A DNA stretch of 10,072 nucleotides from Pseudomonadota bacterium (GTDB lineage: Bacteria > Pseudomonadota > Alphaproteobacteria > Sphingomonadales > Sphingomonadaceae), in contig JAEZFL010000145.1 of assembly GCA_023417515.1 (NCBI GenBank), forward strand, positions 1 through 10,072, in the 5' to 3' direction. Positions 1-6,179 of the stretch are shown here, piece by piece (the first letter of the stretch is position 1; every line of letters starts with the position of its first letter). Made by a program: the position numbers and the translations under genes. Under the pieces are notes generated by a model, which was not told the origin of the DNA, did no database searches, and was given only the letters and a program-made list of their open reading frames with translations.

Positions 1-28
1 CCCCCCCCCCCCCGCCCCCCCCCCGCCC
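1..28. other. C-homopolymer low-complexity tract
   Basis: The window opens with 13 C, one G, 10 or more C and another G, then runs into the C-rich repeat. It has no coding capacity. Such a tract at the very start may be the edge of a contig, where polymerase slippage or low-quality basecalls often accumulate, or it may be the C-rich flank of the repeat that follows. The exact number of C residues should not be trusted. Confidence 0.6.
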
Positions 29-74
29 CTCCACCGCCTTCGGCGGTCCCCCTCCCCGAGAAATCTCGGGGAGG
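27..74. repeat. Intergenic palindromic repeat, copy 1 (two adjacent hairpins)
   Basis: Two perfect hairpins sit side by side. ACCGCC (33-38) pairs with GGCGGT (42-47) across a TTC loop. CCTCCCCGAG (51-60) pairs with CTCGGGGAGG (65-74) across AAAT. The words CCCTCCACC (27-35) and GGTCCCCCTCCCC (45-57) recur in the same order, flanking a different hairpin, in the palindrome between cysS and the scaffold gene. This marks a dispersed REP-like family. It lies upstream of cvpA and could terminate the preceding transcript, which is outside the window. No mobility gene is visible. Confidence 0.6.
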
Positions 75-123
75 ACTTGGCAGGGCTTCCGCGCCGGCGC
101 ATCCTCCTCTAACCACCGCGCGC

Positions 124-669
124 ATGACGGCGCTGGACATCATCTTCATTCTGCTCGTGGGCCTGGGCCTGGTGTTCGGGCTCATGCGCGGCTTCGTTCA
201 CGAGGTGCTCTCGCTCGCGGTCTGGGTCGGGATCGTGGTGGCCTTGTGGCTGCTGCACGAGCCGCTCAGTGTCGCGCTGGGGCCTGTGATCGGCACCGTT
301 TCGGGCGCCTACATGCTCGCCTTCGTGCTGATTTTCCTGGTCGTTCTGATCGGCGGCAAGCTGATCGTCCGGAGGATCGGCGGAGCGACTCGCCGGTCGC
401 GGCTGGGGGCGATCGACCGGATCCTCGGCGGCGGCTTCGGGGCCGTGAAGGGTCTGGTCGGAGTGGCGCTGTTCTACATGGCGTTCAGCCTCGTCTACGA
501 CACGATCTGGGGGCGCGACGAGCGGCGGCCGGACTGGGTGGCGCGGGCGCAGACCTACCGGCTGGTCCACTCGGCGTCGGACACGATCGTCAACCTGGTC
601 GACGCGCGCCGCAACCGCCGCCCGGCGCCCGCGGAGGCCGGCAACGAGGCGGAGCCGAGCGCGCGATGA
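124..669 (+). CDS. cvpA: CvpA family inner-membrane protein
   Basis: The 181-residue product matches the CvpA (colicin V production) family in length and layout. It has four hydrophobic stretches at roughly residues 5-20, 28-46, 58-78 and 98-120, with a polar, Arg/Ala/Pro-rich C-terminal tail of about 50 residues. The N-terminal pattern of a Leu/Ile/Val helix followed by GLMRGF and an HEVLSL segment is typical. CvpA proteins are inner-membrane proteins linked to colicin V export and, more generally, to envelope integrity; the molecular activity is unknown. The ATG start at 124 has no obvious Shine-Dalgarno sequence, but it opens directly into the first membrane helix. The stop overlaps the start of cysS as ATGA (666-669), so the two genes are probably cotranscribed and translationally coupled. 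The preceding 120 bases hold only the C-rich repeat. Confidence 0.88.
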   Translation: MTALDIIFILLVGLGLVFGLMRGFVHEVLSLAVWVGIVVALWLLHEPLSVALGPVIGTVSGAYMLAFVLIFLVVLIGGKLIVRRIGGATRRSRLGAIDRILGGGFGAVKGLVGVALFYMAFSLVYDTIWGRDERRPDWVARAQTYRLVHSASDTIVNLVDARRNRRPAPAEAGNEAEPSAR

Positions 670-1982
670 CCGTGATCAGGCTCCACGACACGCTCGCCCG
701 CGCCAAGCGCGATTTCGAGCCGGCAGACCCGAGCCGCATCACCATGTATGTGTGCGGCCCGACCGTCTATAACCGCGCCCATATCGGCAACGCCCGGCCT
801 TATGTCGTGTTCGACGTGCTCGCCCGGCTGATCCGCCACCATTATGGCGCCGACAGTCTTTCCTATGCCCGGAACTTCACCGACGTCGACGACAAGATCA
901 TCGACGCGGCGCGCGAGGAGGGCGTCGATCCGTCGGTGGTGACCGAGCGCTACGAGAAGCTGTTCCTCGACGACATGGGCGCGCTCGGCGTCCTGCCGAC
1001 CGATTTCACGCCGCGGGCCACCGAACATATCGCTGAGATGATCGCGATGACCGAGCGGCTGATCGAGCTTGGCCATGCTTATGAAGCGGACGGGCATGTG
1101 CTGTTCCATGTCCCTTCCGATCCCGATTATGGCGCGCTCAGCCGCCGCGACCGCGAGGGGATGATCGCCGGAGCGCGGGTCGAGGTCGCGTCCTACAAGA
1201 AGGACCCGGCCGACTTCGTGCTGTGGAAGCCGTCGGCGGAAGGGGTGATCGGCTGGGACTCGCCGTGGGGCCGCGGCCGGCCGGGCTGGCATATCGAATG
1301 TTCGGCGATGATCGCGAAGCATCTCGGGCAGACGATCGACATCCATGCCGGCGGGATCGACCTCGTCTTCCCGCATCACGAGAACGAGATCGCGCAGAGC
1401 CGCTGCGCCCATGGTGGTGCGCCGCTGGCGCGCTACTGGCTTCACAACGGCTTCCTGTCGATGGCCGGAAGCGAGAAGATGTCGAAGAGCCTCGGCAACG
1501 TGGTGTCGGTCGGCGAGCAGCTCGCGGACGGCCATCGCGGCGAGACTCTGCGGCTGGCGTTGTTGTCCGCGCATTACCGCCAGCCGCTGGAGTGGAGCGA
1601 CGCGCTGATGGCCCAGAGCCGGGCGACCTTGGATCGGCTCTATCGGACTGCCGGCGACGTGACGCCCGGCGATCCGGACCCGGCTGTGCTCGACGCGCTC
1701 GCCGACGACCTCAACACGCCGCTCGCTCTGTCGCGACTGGCGGCGATCGGCGACCCGGCGACCCTGCGCGCGAGCGCGATGCTGCTCGGCCTGCTCGTCG
1801 AGACCAGCGACGCCTGGTTCCGCGGTGACTGCGATTACGACGTCGACGCGCGGATTGCCGCTCGCGCCGAGGCCAAGCAGCGGCGCGACTTCGCCGAGGC
1901 GGACCGGATCCGGGCGGAGCTGCTCGACGAGGGGATCGTGCTGGAGGACGGGCCTCAGGGCACGACCTGGCGGCGGGCCTGA
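666..1982 (+). CDS. cysS: Cysteine--tRNA ligase (cysteinyl-tRNA synthetase)
   Basis: This class I aminoacyl-tRNA synthetase charges tRNA-Cys in the cytoplasm. The 438-residue protein carries the family signatures in order: YVCGPTVY (28-35) with zinc ligand C30, the HIGH-type motif HIGN (39-42), GWHIECSAM with C212, FPHHENE with H237 and E241 completing the zinc site, the KMSKS loop (271-275), and the characteristic C-terminal end GIVLEDGPQGTTWRR. The ATG at 666 is chosen because it begins the conserved N-terminal strand and overlaps the cvpA stop. The same frame stays open upstream to 246, but only as out-of-frame cvpA sequence. The protein is about 20 residues shorter than the roughly 460-residue E. 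coli enzyme. The loss falls in the helical region after KMSKS, between the DALR-like segment and the tail, and all catalytic elements are intact. Confidence 0.97.
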   Translation: MTVIRLHDTLARAKRDFEPADPSRITMYVCGPTVYNRAHIGNARPYVVFDVLARLIRHHYGADSLSYARNFTDVDDKIIDAAREEGVDPSVVTERYEKLFLDDMGALGVLPTDFTPRATEHIAEMIAMTERLIELGHAYEADGHVLFHVPSDPDYGALSRRDREGMIAGARVEVASYKKDPADFVLWKPSAEGVIGWDSPWGRGRPGWHIECSAMIAKHLGQTIDIHAGGIDLVFPHHENEIAQSRCAHGGAPLARYWLHNGFLSMAGSEKMSKSLGNVVSVGEQLADGHRGETLRLALLSAHYRQPLEWSDALMAQSRATLDRLYRTAGDVTPGDPDPAVLDALADDLNTPLALSRLAAIGDPATLRASAMLLGLLVETSDAWFRGDCDYDVDARIAARAEAKQRRDFAEADRIRAELLDEGIVLEDGPQGTTWRRA

Positions 1983-1990
1983 GTCTTCCA

Positions 1991-2137
1991 ATCCTCCCTG
2001 TCGCCGCAGGCGATGGGGAGGGGGACCATGCGGTGGAGGGGCGTGGCGCGAGTCCCGAACAGCCCTCCACCATCCGCCTACGCTGCGCTGCGGCGGATGG
2101 TCCCCCTCCCCATGCGGCTGCGCCGCACAGGGAGGAT
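1991..2137. repeat. Nested intergenic palindrome, copy 2 of the REP-like family
   Basis: Nearly the whole gap between cysS and the scaffold gene is a layered inverted repeat. The outer arms are ATCCTCCCTGT (1991-2001) and ACAGGGAGGAT (2127-2137), 11 bp. The middle arms are ATGGGGAGGGGGACCAT (2013-2029) and its perfect complement at 2097-2113, 17 bp. The inner arms are GGTGGAGGG (2032-2040) and CCCTCCACC (2063-2071), 9 bp. An alternative hairpin pairs CCATCCGCC (2070-2078) with GGCGGATGG (2092-2100). It shares CCCTCCACC...GGTCCCCCTCCCC with the copy at the start of the window. It could end cysS transcription or be a non-autonomous REP/MITE-like element; no open frame in it looks real. Confidence 0.75.
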
Positions 2138-2164
2138 GTCAGTCGCCCTGATCCCCCCTATATC
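2136..2164 (+). promoter_or_regulatory. Possible sigma-70-type promoter for the scaffold gene
   Basis: ATGTCA (2136-2141) and TATATC (2159-2164) are separated by 17 bases and each match the consensus hexamers at four of six positions. The expected start point, 6-8 bases after the -10 box, falls at or next to the GTG start codon at 2171. There is no Shine-Dalgarno sequence, so the transcript would be nearly leaderless. The match is weak and could be chance. Confidence 0.25.
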
Positions 2165-2170
2165 CCCCGC

Positions 2171-2677
2171 GTGACCTCGCCGCTCTACAATCGCGACATT
2201 CTCCGGCTCGCCGCCTCGATTCCGCATCTCGGGCGGCTCGAGCAGGCTCAGGCGCGGGTGGAGCGGACCTCGCCGGTGTGCGGGAGCCGAGTCGCGGTGG
2301 AGGTGGTCGTTGAGGAGGGGCGGGTCGCCGCGATCGCCCAGGACGTGGCGGCCTGCGCCCTGGGGCAGGCGTCGGCCTCGCTGATGGGCGCCCATGCGCC
2401 GGGGCGCACGGTCGGCGAGCTGAAGGAGGCGCGCGACTCGCTGGCCGCCTATCTCGCTGGCGAGCGCGACGACGCCGGCGACTGGCCGGGCCTCGCGATC
2501 TTCGAGGTCGCGCGCTCCTATCCCGCGCGCCACGCCTCGATCCTCCTCGCCTTCGAGGCGGTGGCGGAAGCGGCCGCCCAGGCCGCCGCCCGCCGTCCCG
2601 GCGGGCAGGGGCTCGACGACAATGAGGGCGTGTTCGATTCGGACAAGCCGGGTGGCCGCGAGCCCGAATCCCGCTAG
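2171..2677 (+). CDS. Iron-sulfur cluster assembly scaffold protein (IscU/NifU N-terminal-like)
   Basis: The 168-residue product has the IscU/NifU N-terminal fold signature: LYNRDILRLAASIPH at the N-terminus, then SPVCGSRVAVEV with C37, and the helix AACALGQASASLM with C62, equivalent to the first two scaffold cysteines. The third cysteine of canonical IscU is absent; the matching segment reads ARHASILLAFEA (119-130), with alanine where cysteine is expected. The Asp of the usual CGD motif is Ser39. This resembles a short alphaproteobacterial paralogue family annotated as a scaffold, so the function may be cluster carrying or accessory rather than IscU proper. GTG at 2171 is the chosen start because similarity begins there; an upstream ATG at 2033 would translate the palindrome. 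The last 25 residues are polar and likely disordered. The stop shares CTAG with the aroK stop on the other strand. Confidence 0.8.
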   Translation: MTSPLYNRDILRLAASIPHLGRLEQAQARVERTSPVCGSRVAVEVVVEEGRVAAIAQDVAACALGQASASLMGAHAPGRTVGELKEARDSLAAYLAGERDDAGDWPGLAIFEVARSYPARHASILLAFEAVAEAAAQAAARRPGGQGLDDNEGVFDSDKPGGREPESR

Positions 2678-3198
2678 CGCACGGTCGCGACGATCAGCTC
2701 GGCGACCTCGGCGGGGTCCAGCTCGTCGGTGCCGATCCGAAGGTCGGCTGCCGCGTAAAAGGGGCGGCGCTGCTCGGCAAGTCGGTCCAGCACCACTTCG
2801 GGATCGCCGTTCGCAAGCAGCGGACGCTCGTCCGAATCGGCGAGGCGGGCGGCAAGCACCTTGGGCGAGGCGTCGAGCCAGATGGTGAAGGCCTGCCCGC
2901 GCAGGGCGTCGCGAGTCTCGGGCTCCGTAACCGCGCCGCCGCCGGTGGCGATCACCGAGCGCTCGCCGGCGAGCAGCCGCGCCAGGGCACCGCGCTCCAG
3001 CGCGCGGAAGGCGGGCTCGCCCTGGCGCTCGAACAGCTCGGCGACGCTGAGCCCAGCCGAATGCGCCACCGCTTCGTCGCTGTCGTGGAAAGGCAGGCCG
3101 AGGCGCCGCGCGAGCAGCCGGCCGACGCTGGTCTTGCCGGCGCCCATCAGGCCGATCAGCGCAAAATGGCGAGTCTTCAGGTCAGCTGAAAAAGCCAT
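2674..3198 (-). CDS. aroK: Shikimate kinase
   Basis: This enzyme phosphorylates shikimate to shikimate 3-phosphate with ATP, a step in chorismate synthesis in the cytoplasm. The 174-residue protein has the family length and motifs: Walker A GLMGAGKTS (16-24), the shikimate-binding DSDEAV (D41), the EPAFRALE segment with R65, GGGAV (87-91), the lid arginine in DSDERPLLA (R125), and the C-terminal RRPFY. The start at 3198 is preferred because a -10-like box covers the alternative ATG at 3216, although that upstream start has a GGGG element at better spacing. The gene is divergent from the microprotein/xerD operon and convergent with the scaffold gene. In many alphaproteobacteria aroB follows aroK in an operon; here no aroB is adjacent, so it must be encoded elsewhere. 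Confidence 0.95.
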   Translation of the reverse strand: MAFSADLKTRHFALIGLMGAGKTSVGRLLARRLGLPFHDSDEAVAHSAGLSVAELFERQGEPAFRALERGALARLLAGERSVIATGGGAVTEPETRDALRGQAFTIWLDASPKVLAARLADSDERPLLANGDPEVVLDRLAEQRRPFYAAADLRIGTDELDPAEVAELIVATVR

Positions 3199-3207
3199 CG
3201 CGGCAGG

Positions 3208-3236
3208 GCTATACATTCGCGGGGCCCCTGGGGCAA
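3208..3236 (-). promoter_or_regulatory. Possible sigma-70-type promoter for aroK
   Basis: On the minus strand TTGCCC (3236-3231) and TATAGC (3213-3208) are separated by exactly 17 bases, each matching the consensus at four of six positions. The predicted start point lies only a few bases before the ATG at 3198, so the message would be nearly leaderless. The 48-bp divergent gap must also hold the promoter of the + strand operon; no convincing box is seen for it. Confidence 0.35.
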
Positions 3237-3246
3237 AAGGCGCGTC

Positions 3247-3429
3247 ATGCCTCCCAGTCGCTTGCAGCCCATGTATCCGTCCCGCCGCCGTCGCTCGATG
3301 ACGGGCCCGTTGCTGGTGGTCGTCCTCCTCCTGATCGTCGGCTTCCTCATCTACCTGTCGACGATCGACACCGAGGTGCCGACGAGCCGCATCGAGCAGG
3401 ACGTCACCAATGCTCTCCCGGCGCGCTAA
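3247..3429 (+). CDS. Small single-pass membrane protein (60 aa), function unknown
   Basis: The product has an Arg-rich N-terminus (SRRRRSM), one strongly hydrophobic helix at about residues 20-41, and a short polar tail containing TEVPTSRIEQDV. This predicts a cytoplasmic N-terminus and a tail on the periplasmic side. The start at 3247 is chosen because AAAGG lies six bases upstream; ATGs at 3271 and 3298 are alternatives. The 3' end overlaps the next gene by 20 bases in another frame, so the next start codon lies inside this gene and the two are probably translationally coupled. No known family is recognised. I infer that it and the 602-residue protein act together at the inner membrane. It is likely real: codon use matches its neighbours and it fills the only space at the operon head. 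Confidence 0.7.
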   Translation: MPPSRLQPMYPSRRRRSMTGPLLVVVLLLIVGFLIYLSTIDTEVPTSRIEQDVTNALPAR

Positions 3430-5218
3430 ACGCCTGCTCATCGCCGGCGGCCTGGTCGGCGCCGCGATTCCGGCGATCGCGGCCGCGACCCAGGAATCGC
3501 TGCTTCCGCCGGGCTTTGGCGATCCCAAGTCGCAGCCGCCCGTCGAGAACAAGGCCGAGCCGAGCCCGACGCCGACTCCGATCGTCCCGCCGGGGTTCGA
3601 TCCGCCGTCCAATTCCAGCCAGCCGGTGCGGCCGCTGGCGCCGGAAGATACCGAGGATTCGGCGCTTCGCGACCTCGAGGCGCTGCCTCCGCCCCCGCCG
3701 GCGCGCTTCTATGACCTGCCAGGCAGCGAGGCGCGGCCGACGGACCTCGTCGGAGTCATCGACCCGGGCAGCCATGGCTTGCCGGCCGACGCGTTCGGCG
3801 CGGCCAGCGGCGCCTATCTCGGCTCGCTGATGGCGCAGCTCGAGGCGCCGCTGCCGTCGCGTTGGGTCTCGATCACCTTGCGCCGGGCGCTGCTGTCCCG
3901 GGTCCAGGCGCCGCGCCTGGCCGACCCGGTCGATTTCGTCGCCGAGCGGGTGCGCCTGCTGACCCGGATGGGCGAGGCCGACGCTGCGCGCATGCTCGCC
4001 CAGTCGGTCGACATCGTGAACTATACGCCGGCGATGGTGCGCGCCGCCTATGAGGCCGCGCTGGCCGCGTCCGACCCGGCCGGGCTGTGCCCGCTCGTCG
4101 AGAAGGGCCGGCAATTGTCCAACGACGCCGTCTGGCCGATGTCCGAGGCGATGTGCGCGGCGATGGCCGGCGAGCCTGCGCGGGCCACGACCCTGCTCGA
4201 CGAGGCGCGGCGGCGCGGCGCCACCGGCGTCGATCTGATGCTCGCCGAGAAGGTGGTCGGCGCCGGCAGCGACACGCGCCGCTCGGTGTCGATCCGCTGG
4301 GACGAGGTGAGCGAGCTCAGCCCGTGGCGATTCGGCCTGGCCAGCGGCACCGGCGCCGAGATTCCGGACCGGCTGCTGGGCATCGCCGGGCCGCGCATGC
4401 AGGCGTGGTTCGCCCGAGCGCCGATGGTGCCGGTGGCGCAGCGCCTCAACGCCGCCGAGCTGGCGGCCGCGCTGGGCATCTTTTCCGCCCAGTCCCTGGT
4501 CGATGCCCACGCCCTCGCCCTCGATAATGCGGAAACCGACAATAGCGCGGAAAGCGTCGCCGGGCGGCTTCAGCGGGCATTCGGCGCCCAGGACATGAGC
4601 GAGCGGCTGAGCGTGATGCGGGCCTTGTGGGACGAGCCGGCTGACGACCGGCTGCGCCGCTACGGGCGCCTCCTGCTCACCTCCAATGCCGCCAGGCGGA
4701 TTCCGGTGTCCGACGCCAATTCGGGCGAGCTCGACATGCTGGTCGCGGCTCTCCTCGCGGCCGGAATGGACCGCGAGGCTGCCGCCTGGTCGGCGATGGC
4801 GGAAGGGGAGGCGGGATCGCTCGCCTGGGCGCTGCTCGCGGTCGGTGCGCCGCAGCCGGGAGTGGGGATCGACGAGGGCCGGATCGAGGATTGGGGAGCG
4901 CTGCAAAGCGCGAATGCCGGTCAGCGCACCGCCATTCTCGCCGCTGCCCTGGCGGGGCTCGGGCGGATCGAGCCGCAGGCCGCTCAGGGGCTCGGAGTCG
5001 CGGTTCAGCGCGAAAATGCCTGGACTCAGGCGCTCGACCGCGCGGCGGCCGAGCGCCAGCCGGGCACTGTGGCCTTGCTCGCCGGGGTCGGAATGCAGAC
5101 CGGCGACTGGGCCGGCGTTCCGCCCGACCATCTGTTCCGGGTCCTCCGGGCGCTTCGGCAGGTCGGTCTCGATTTCGAGGCCCGGATGATCGCCGCCGAG
5201 GCGCTGACTCGGATATGA
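3410..5218 (+). CDS. Exported helical protein of unknown function (602 aa)
   Basis: The product starts with an Arg/Lys-rich stretch and a hydrophobic segment (residues 9-26) ending in an Ala-rich site, either a signal peptide or a membrane anchor. A Pro-rich linker follows (about 33-105) containing two PPGF motifs (LLPPGFGDP and IVPPGFDPP) and a PTPTP run. The remainder is Ala/Leu/Arg-rich and predicted helical, with arrays resembling TPR- or HEAT-like helical pairs, ending in an RQVGLDFEARMIAAEAL segment. No catalytic motif is seen. Relatives in alphaproteobacteria sometimes carry an 'antifreeze glycopeptide' label; nothing here supports ice binding. The gene overlaps the microprotein upstream by 20 bases and xerD downstream by ATGA (5215-5218), so it is tightly embedded in the operon. 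A periplasmic scaffold role is only a guess. The coding call itself is firm. Confidence 0.85.
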   Translation: MLSRRAKRLLIAGGLVGAAIPAIAAATQESLLPPGFGDPKSQPPVENKAEPSPTPTPIVPPGFDPPSNSSQPVRPLAPEDTEDSALRDLEALPPPPPARFYDLPGSEARPTDLVGVIDPGSHGLPADAFGAASGAYLGSLMAQLEAPLPSRWVSITLRRALLSRVQAPRLADPVDFVAERVRLLTRMGEADAARMLAQSVDIVNYTPAMVRAAYEAALAASDPAGLCPLVEKGRQLSNDAVWPMSEAMCAAMAGEPARATTLLDEARRRGATGVDLMLAEKVVGAGSDTRRSVSIRWDEVSELSPWRFGLASGTGAEIPDRLLGIAGPRMQAWFARAPMVPVAQRLNAAELAAALGIFSAQSLVDAHALALDNAETDNSAESVAGRLQRAFGAQDMSERLSVMRALWDEPADDRLRRYGRLLLTSNAARRIPVSDANSGELDMLVAALLAAGMDREAAAWSAMAEGEAGSLAWALLAVGAPQPGVGIDEGRIEDWGALQSANAGQRTAILAAALAGLGRIEPQAAQGLGVAVQRENAWTQALDRAAAERQPGTVALLAGVGMQTGDWAGVPPDHLFRVLRALRQVGLDFEARMIAAEALTRI

Positions 5219-6168
5219 GCGAGGCGCCGGCTCCGCCGGACCGGCCGCTGATCGAGGCGTTCCTCGAGATGATGGCGGCCGAGGCGGGCGCGGCGCGCAA
5301 CACCTTGCTCGCCTATCGCCGCGACCTCGACGGCGCGTCGATGGCGCTTGGAGGAAGGCTGGGAATGGCGGGAGCCGACGACCTCCAGCGCCTCGCCGAC
5401 CAATGGATGCCGCTCGCCCGAGCGACGGTCGCGCGCAAGTCGGCGGCGTTGCGCCGTTTCTACGGATTTCTCCACGCCGAGGGGCACCGCGCCGACGACC
5501 CGTCGGCGGCCCTGCCGCGCCCCGGAATGGCGCGGCCGCTGCCCAGGGTGTTGAGCCATGGCGACGTCGAGGCGCTGTTCGCCGAGATCGAGCGGCGGCG
5601 CGCGCAGGCGCTGCCCGGTGCGCTTCGTCTCGCCGCGCTCGTCGAGCTTCTCTATGGCTCGGGGCTGCGCGCGACCGAATTGGTGTCGCTGCCGCGCTTT
5701 GCGCTCGCCGGCGACAAGCCGTTCCTGATCCTGGCGGGGAAAGGGGGACGCGAGCGGCTCGTGCCGATCTCCGAGCGCGCCCGCGCCGCGGTCGCGGCTC
5801 ACTCGGCCGAGGTGCCGCGCGATTCGCCGTGGCTGTTCCCGTCGGGGAAGAAGCATCTCAGCCGAGTCCGCCTGTTCCAGCTCGTCCGCGAGCTCGCCGC
5901 CGCCGCCGGCATCCCGCCCGAGCGGGTCAGCCCCCACGTGCTCCGTCACGCCTTCGCGACGCATTTGCTGGAGGGCGGAGCGGACCTGCGCGCCGTGCAG
6001 ATGCTGCTCGGTCACGCCGATATCGCGACCACCCAGATCTACACCCATGTCGATTCGCGCCGGCTGGTCGAGCTGGTGAACAGCCGGCACCCATTGGCAG
6101 GCCGGGCGCTCGCCGATGCGCCTCTCGCCAAGCCGCCCCGAATTGACGGCGAACCGCGCCGGCCCTAA
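5215..6168 (+). CDS. xerD: Tyrosine recombinase XerD
   Basis: The 317-residue protein has a SAM-like N-terminal core-binding domain (about 10-95) and a phage-integrase-type catalytic domain (about 112-295). All active-site residues are present: R152 in YGSGLRATEL, K176 in AGKGGRERLVP, H241 and R244 in HVLRHAFATHLL, H267 in LLGHADI, and nucleophile Y276 in TQIYTHV. Together with XerC, XerD resolves chromosome dimers at dif with FtsK. XerD rather than XerC is favoured by the position next to accA and aroK, a common alphaproteobacterial arrangement, and by sequence feel; this is not proven. The ATG overlaps the preceding stop as ATGA. An integrase of a mobile element is unlikely, because there is no cargo, attachment repeat or foreign base composition nearby. 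Confidence 0.93.
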   Translation: MSEAPAPPDRPLIEAFLEMMAAEAGAARNTLLAYRRDLDGASMALGGRLGMAGADDLQRLADQWMPLARATVARKSAALRRFYGFLHAEGHRADDPSAALPRPGMARPLPRVLSHGDVEALFAEIERRRAQALPGALRLAALVELLYGSGLRATELVSLPRFALAGDKPFLILAGKGGRERLVPISERARAAVAAHSAEVPRDSPWLFPSGKKHLSRVRLFQLVRELAAAAGIPPERVSPHVLRHAFATHLLEGGADLRAVQMLLGHADIATTQIYTHVDSRRLVELVNSRHPLAGRALADAPLAKPPRIDGEPRRP

Positions 6169-6179
6169 CCGCCGCCGCA

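Noticed and set aside
246..665. N-terminal extension of cysS to an upstream ATG
   Set aside because: It would translate cvpA out of frame. Conserved CysS sequence starts at 666, exactly at an ATGA overlap.
555..1991. Long open frame on the minus strand opposite cysS
   Set aside because: It is the third-position GC shadow of cysS: Arg/His/Asp-rich, with no recognisable domain, while cysS on the other strand is unmistakable.
2033..2170. Upstream ATG for the scaffold gene, adding 46 residues
   Set aside because: The added residues are a translation of the palindromic repeat and have no resemblance to the family, which begins at the GTG.
3199..3612. Extension of aroK upstream on the minus strand
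   Set aside because: The frame is open but runs antisense to the microprotein and the 602-residue gene. The kinase domain starts just before the Walker A motif, and the length from 3198 is normal.
3404..5131. Long open frame on the minus strand opposite the 602-residue gene
   Set aside because: The composition is Arg/Gly/His/Gln-rich as expected from an antisense GC-rich frame. The plus-strand frame has a signal sequence, ordered helical composition and overlaps with both operon neighbours.
3410..5218. Antifreeze glycopeptide function
   Set aside because: The name is attached to some Ala-rich relatives by composition only. There is no Ala-Ala-Thr repeat or ice-binding fold signature here.
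5215..6168. Integrase marking a genomic island
   Set aside because: The gene is an operon member beside accA with a full XerD-type sequence, and no attachment repeats, tRNA or foreign genes are nearby.
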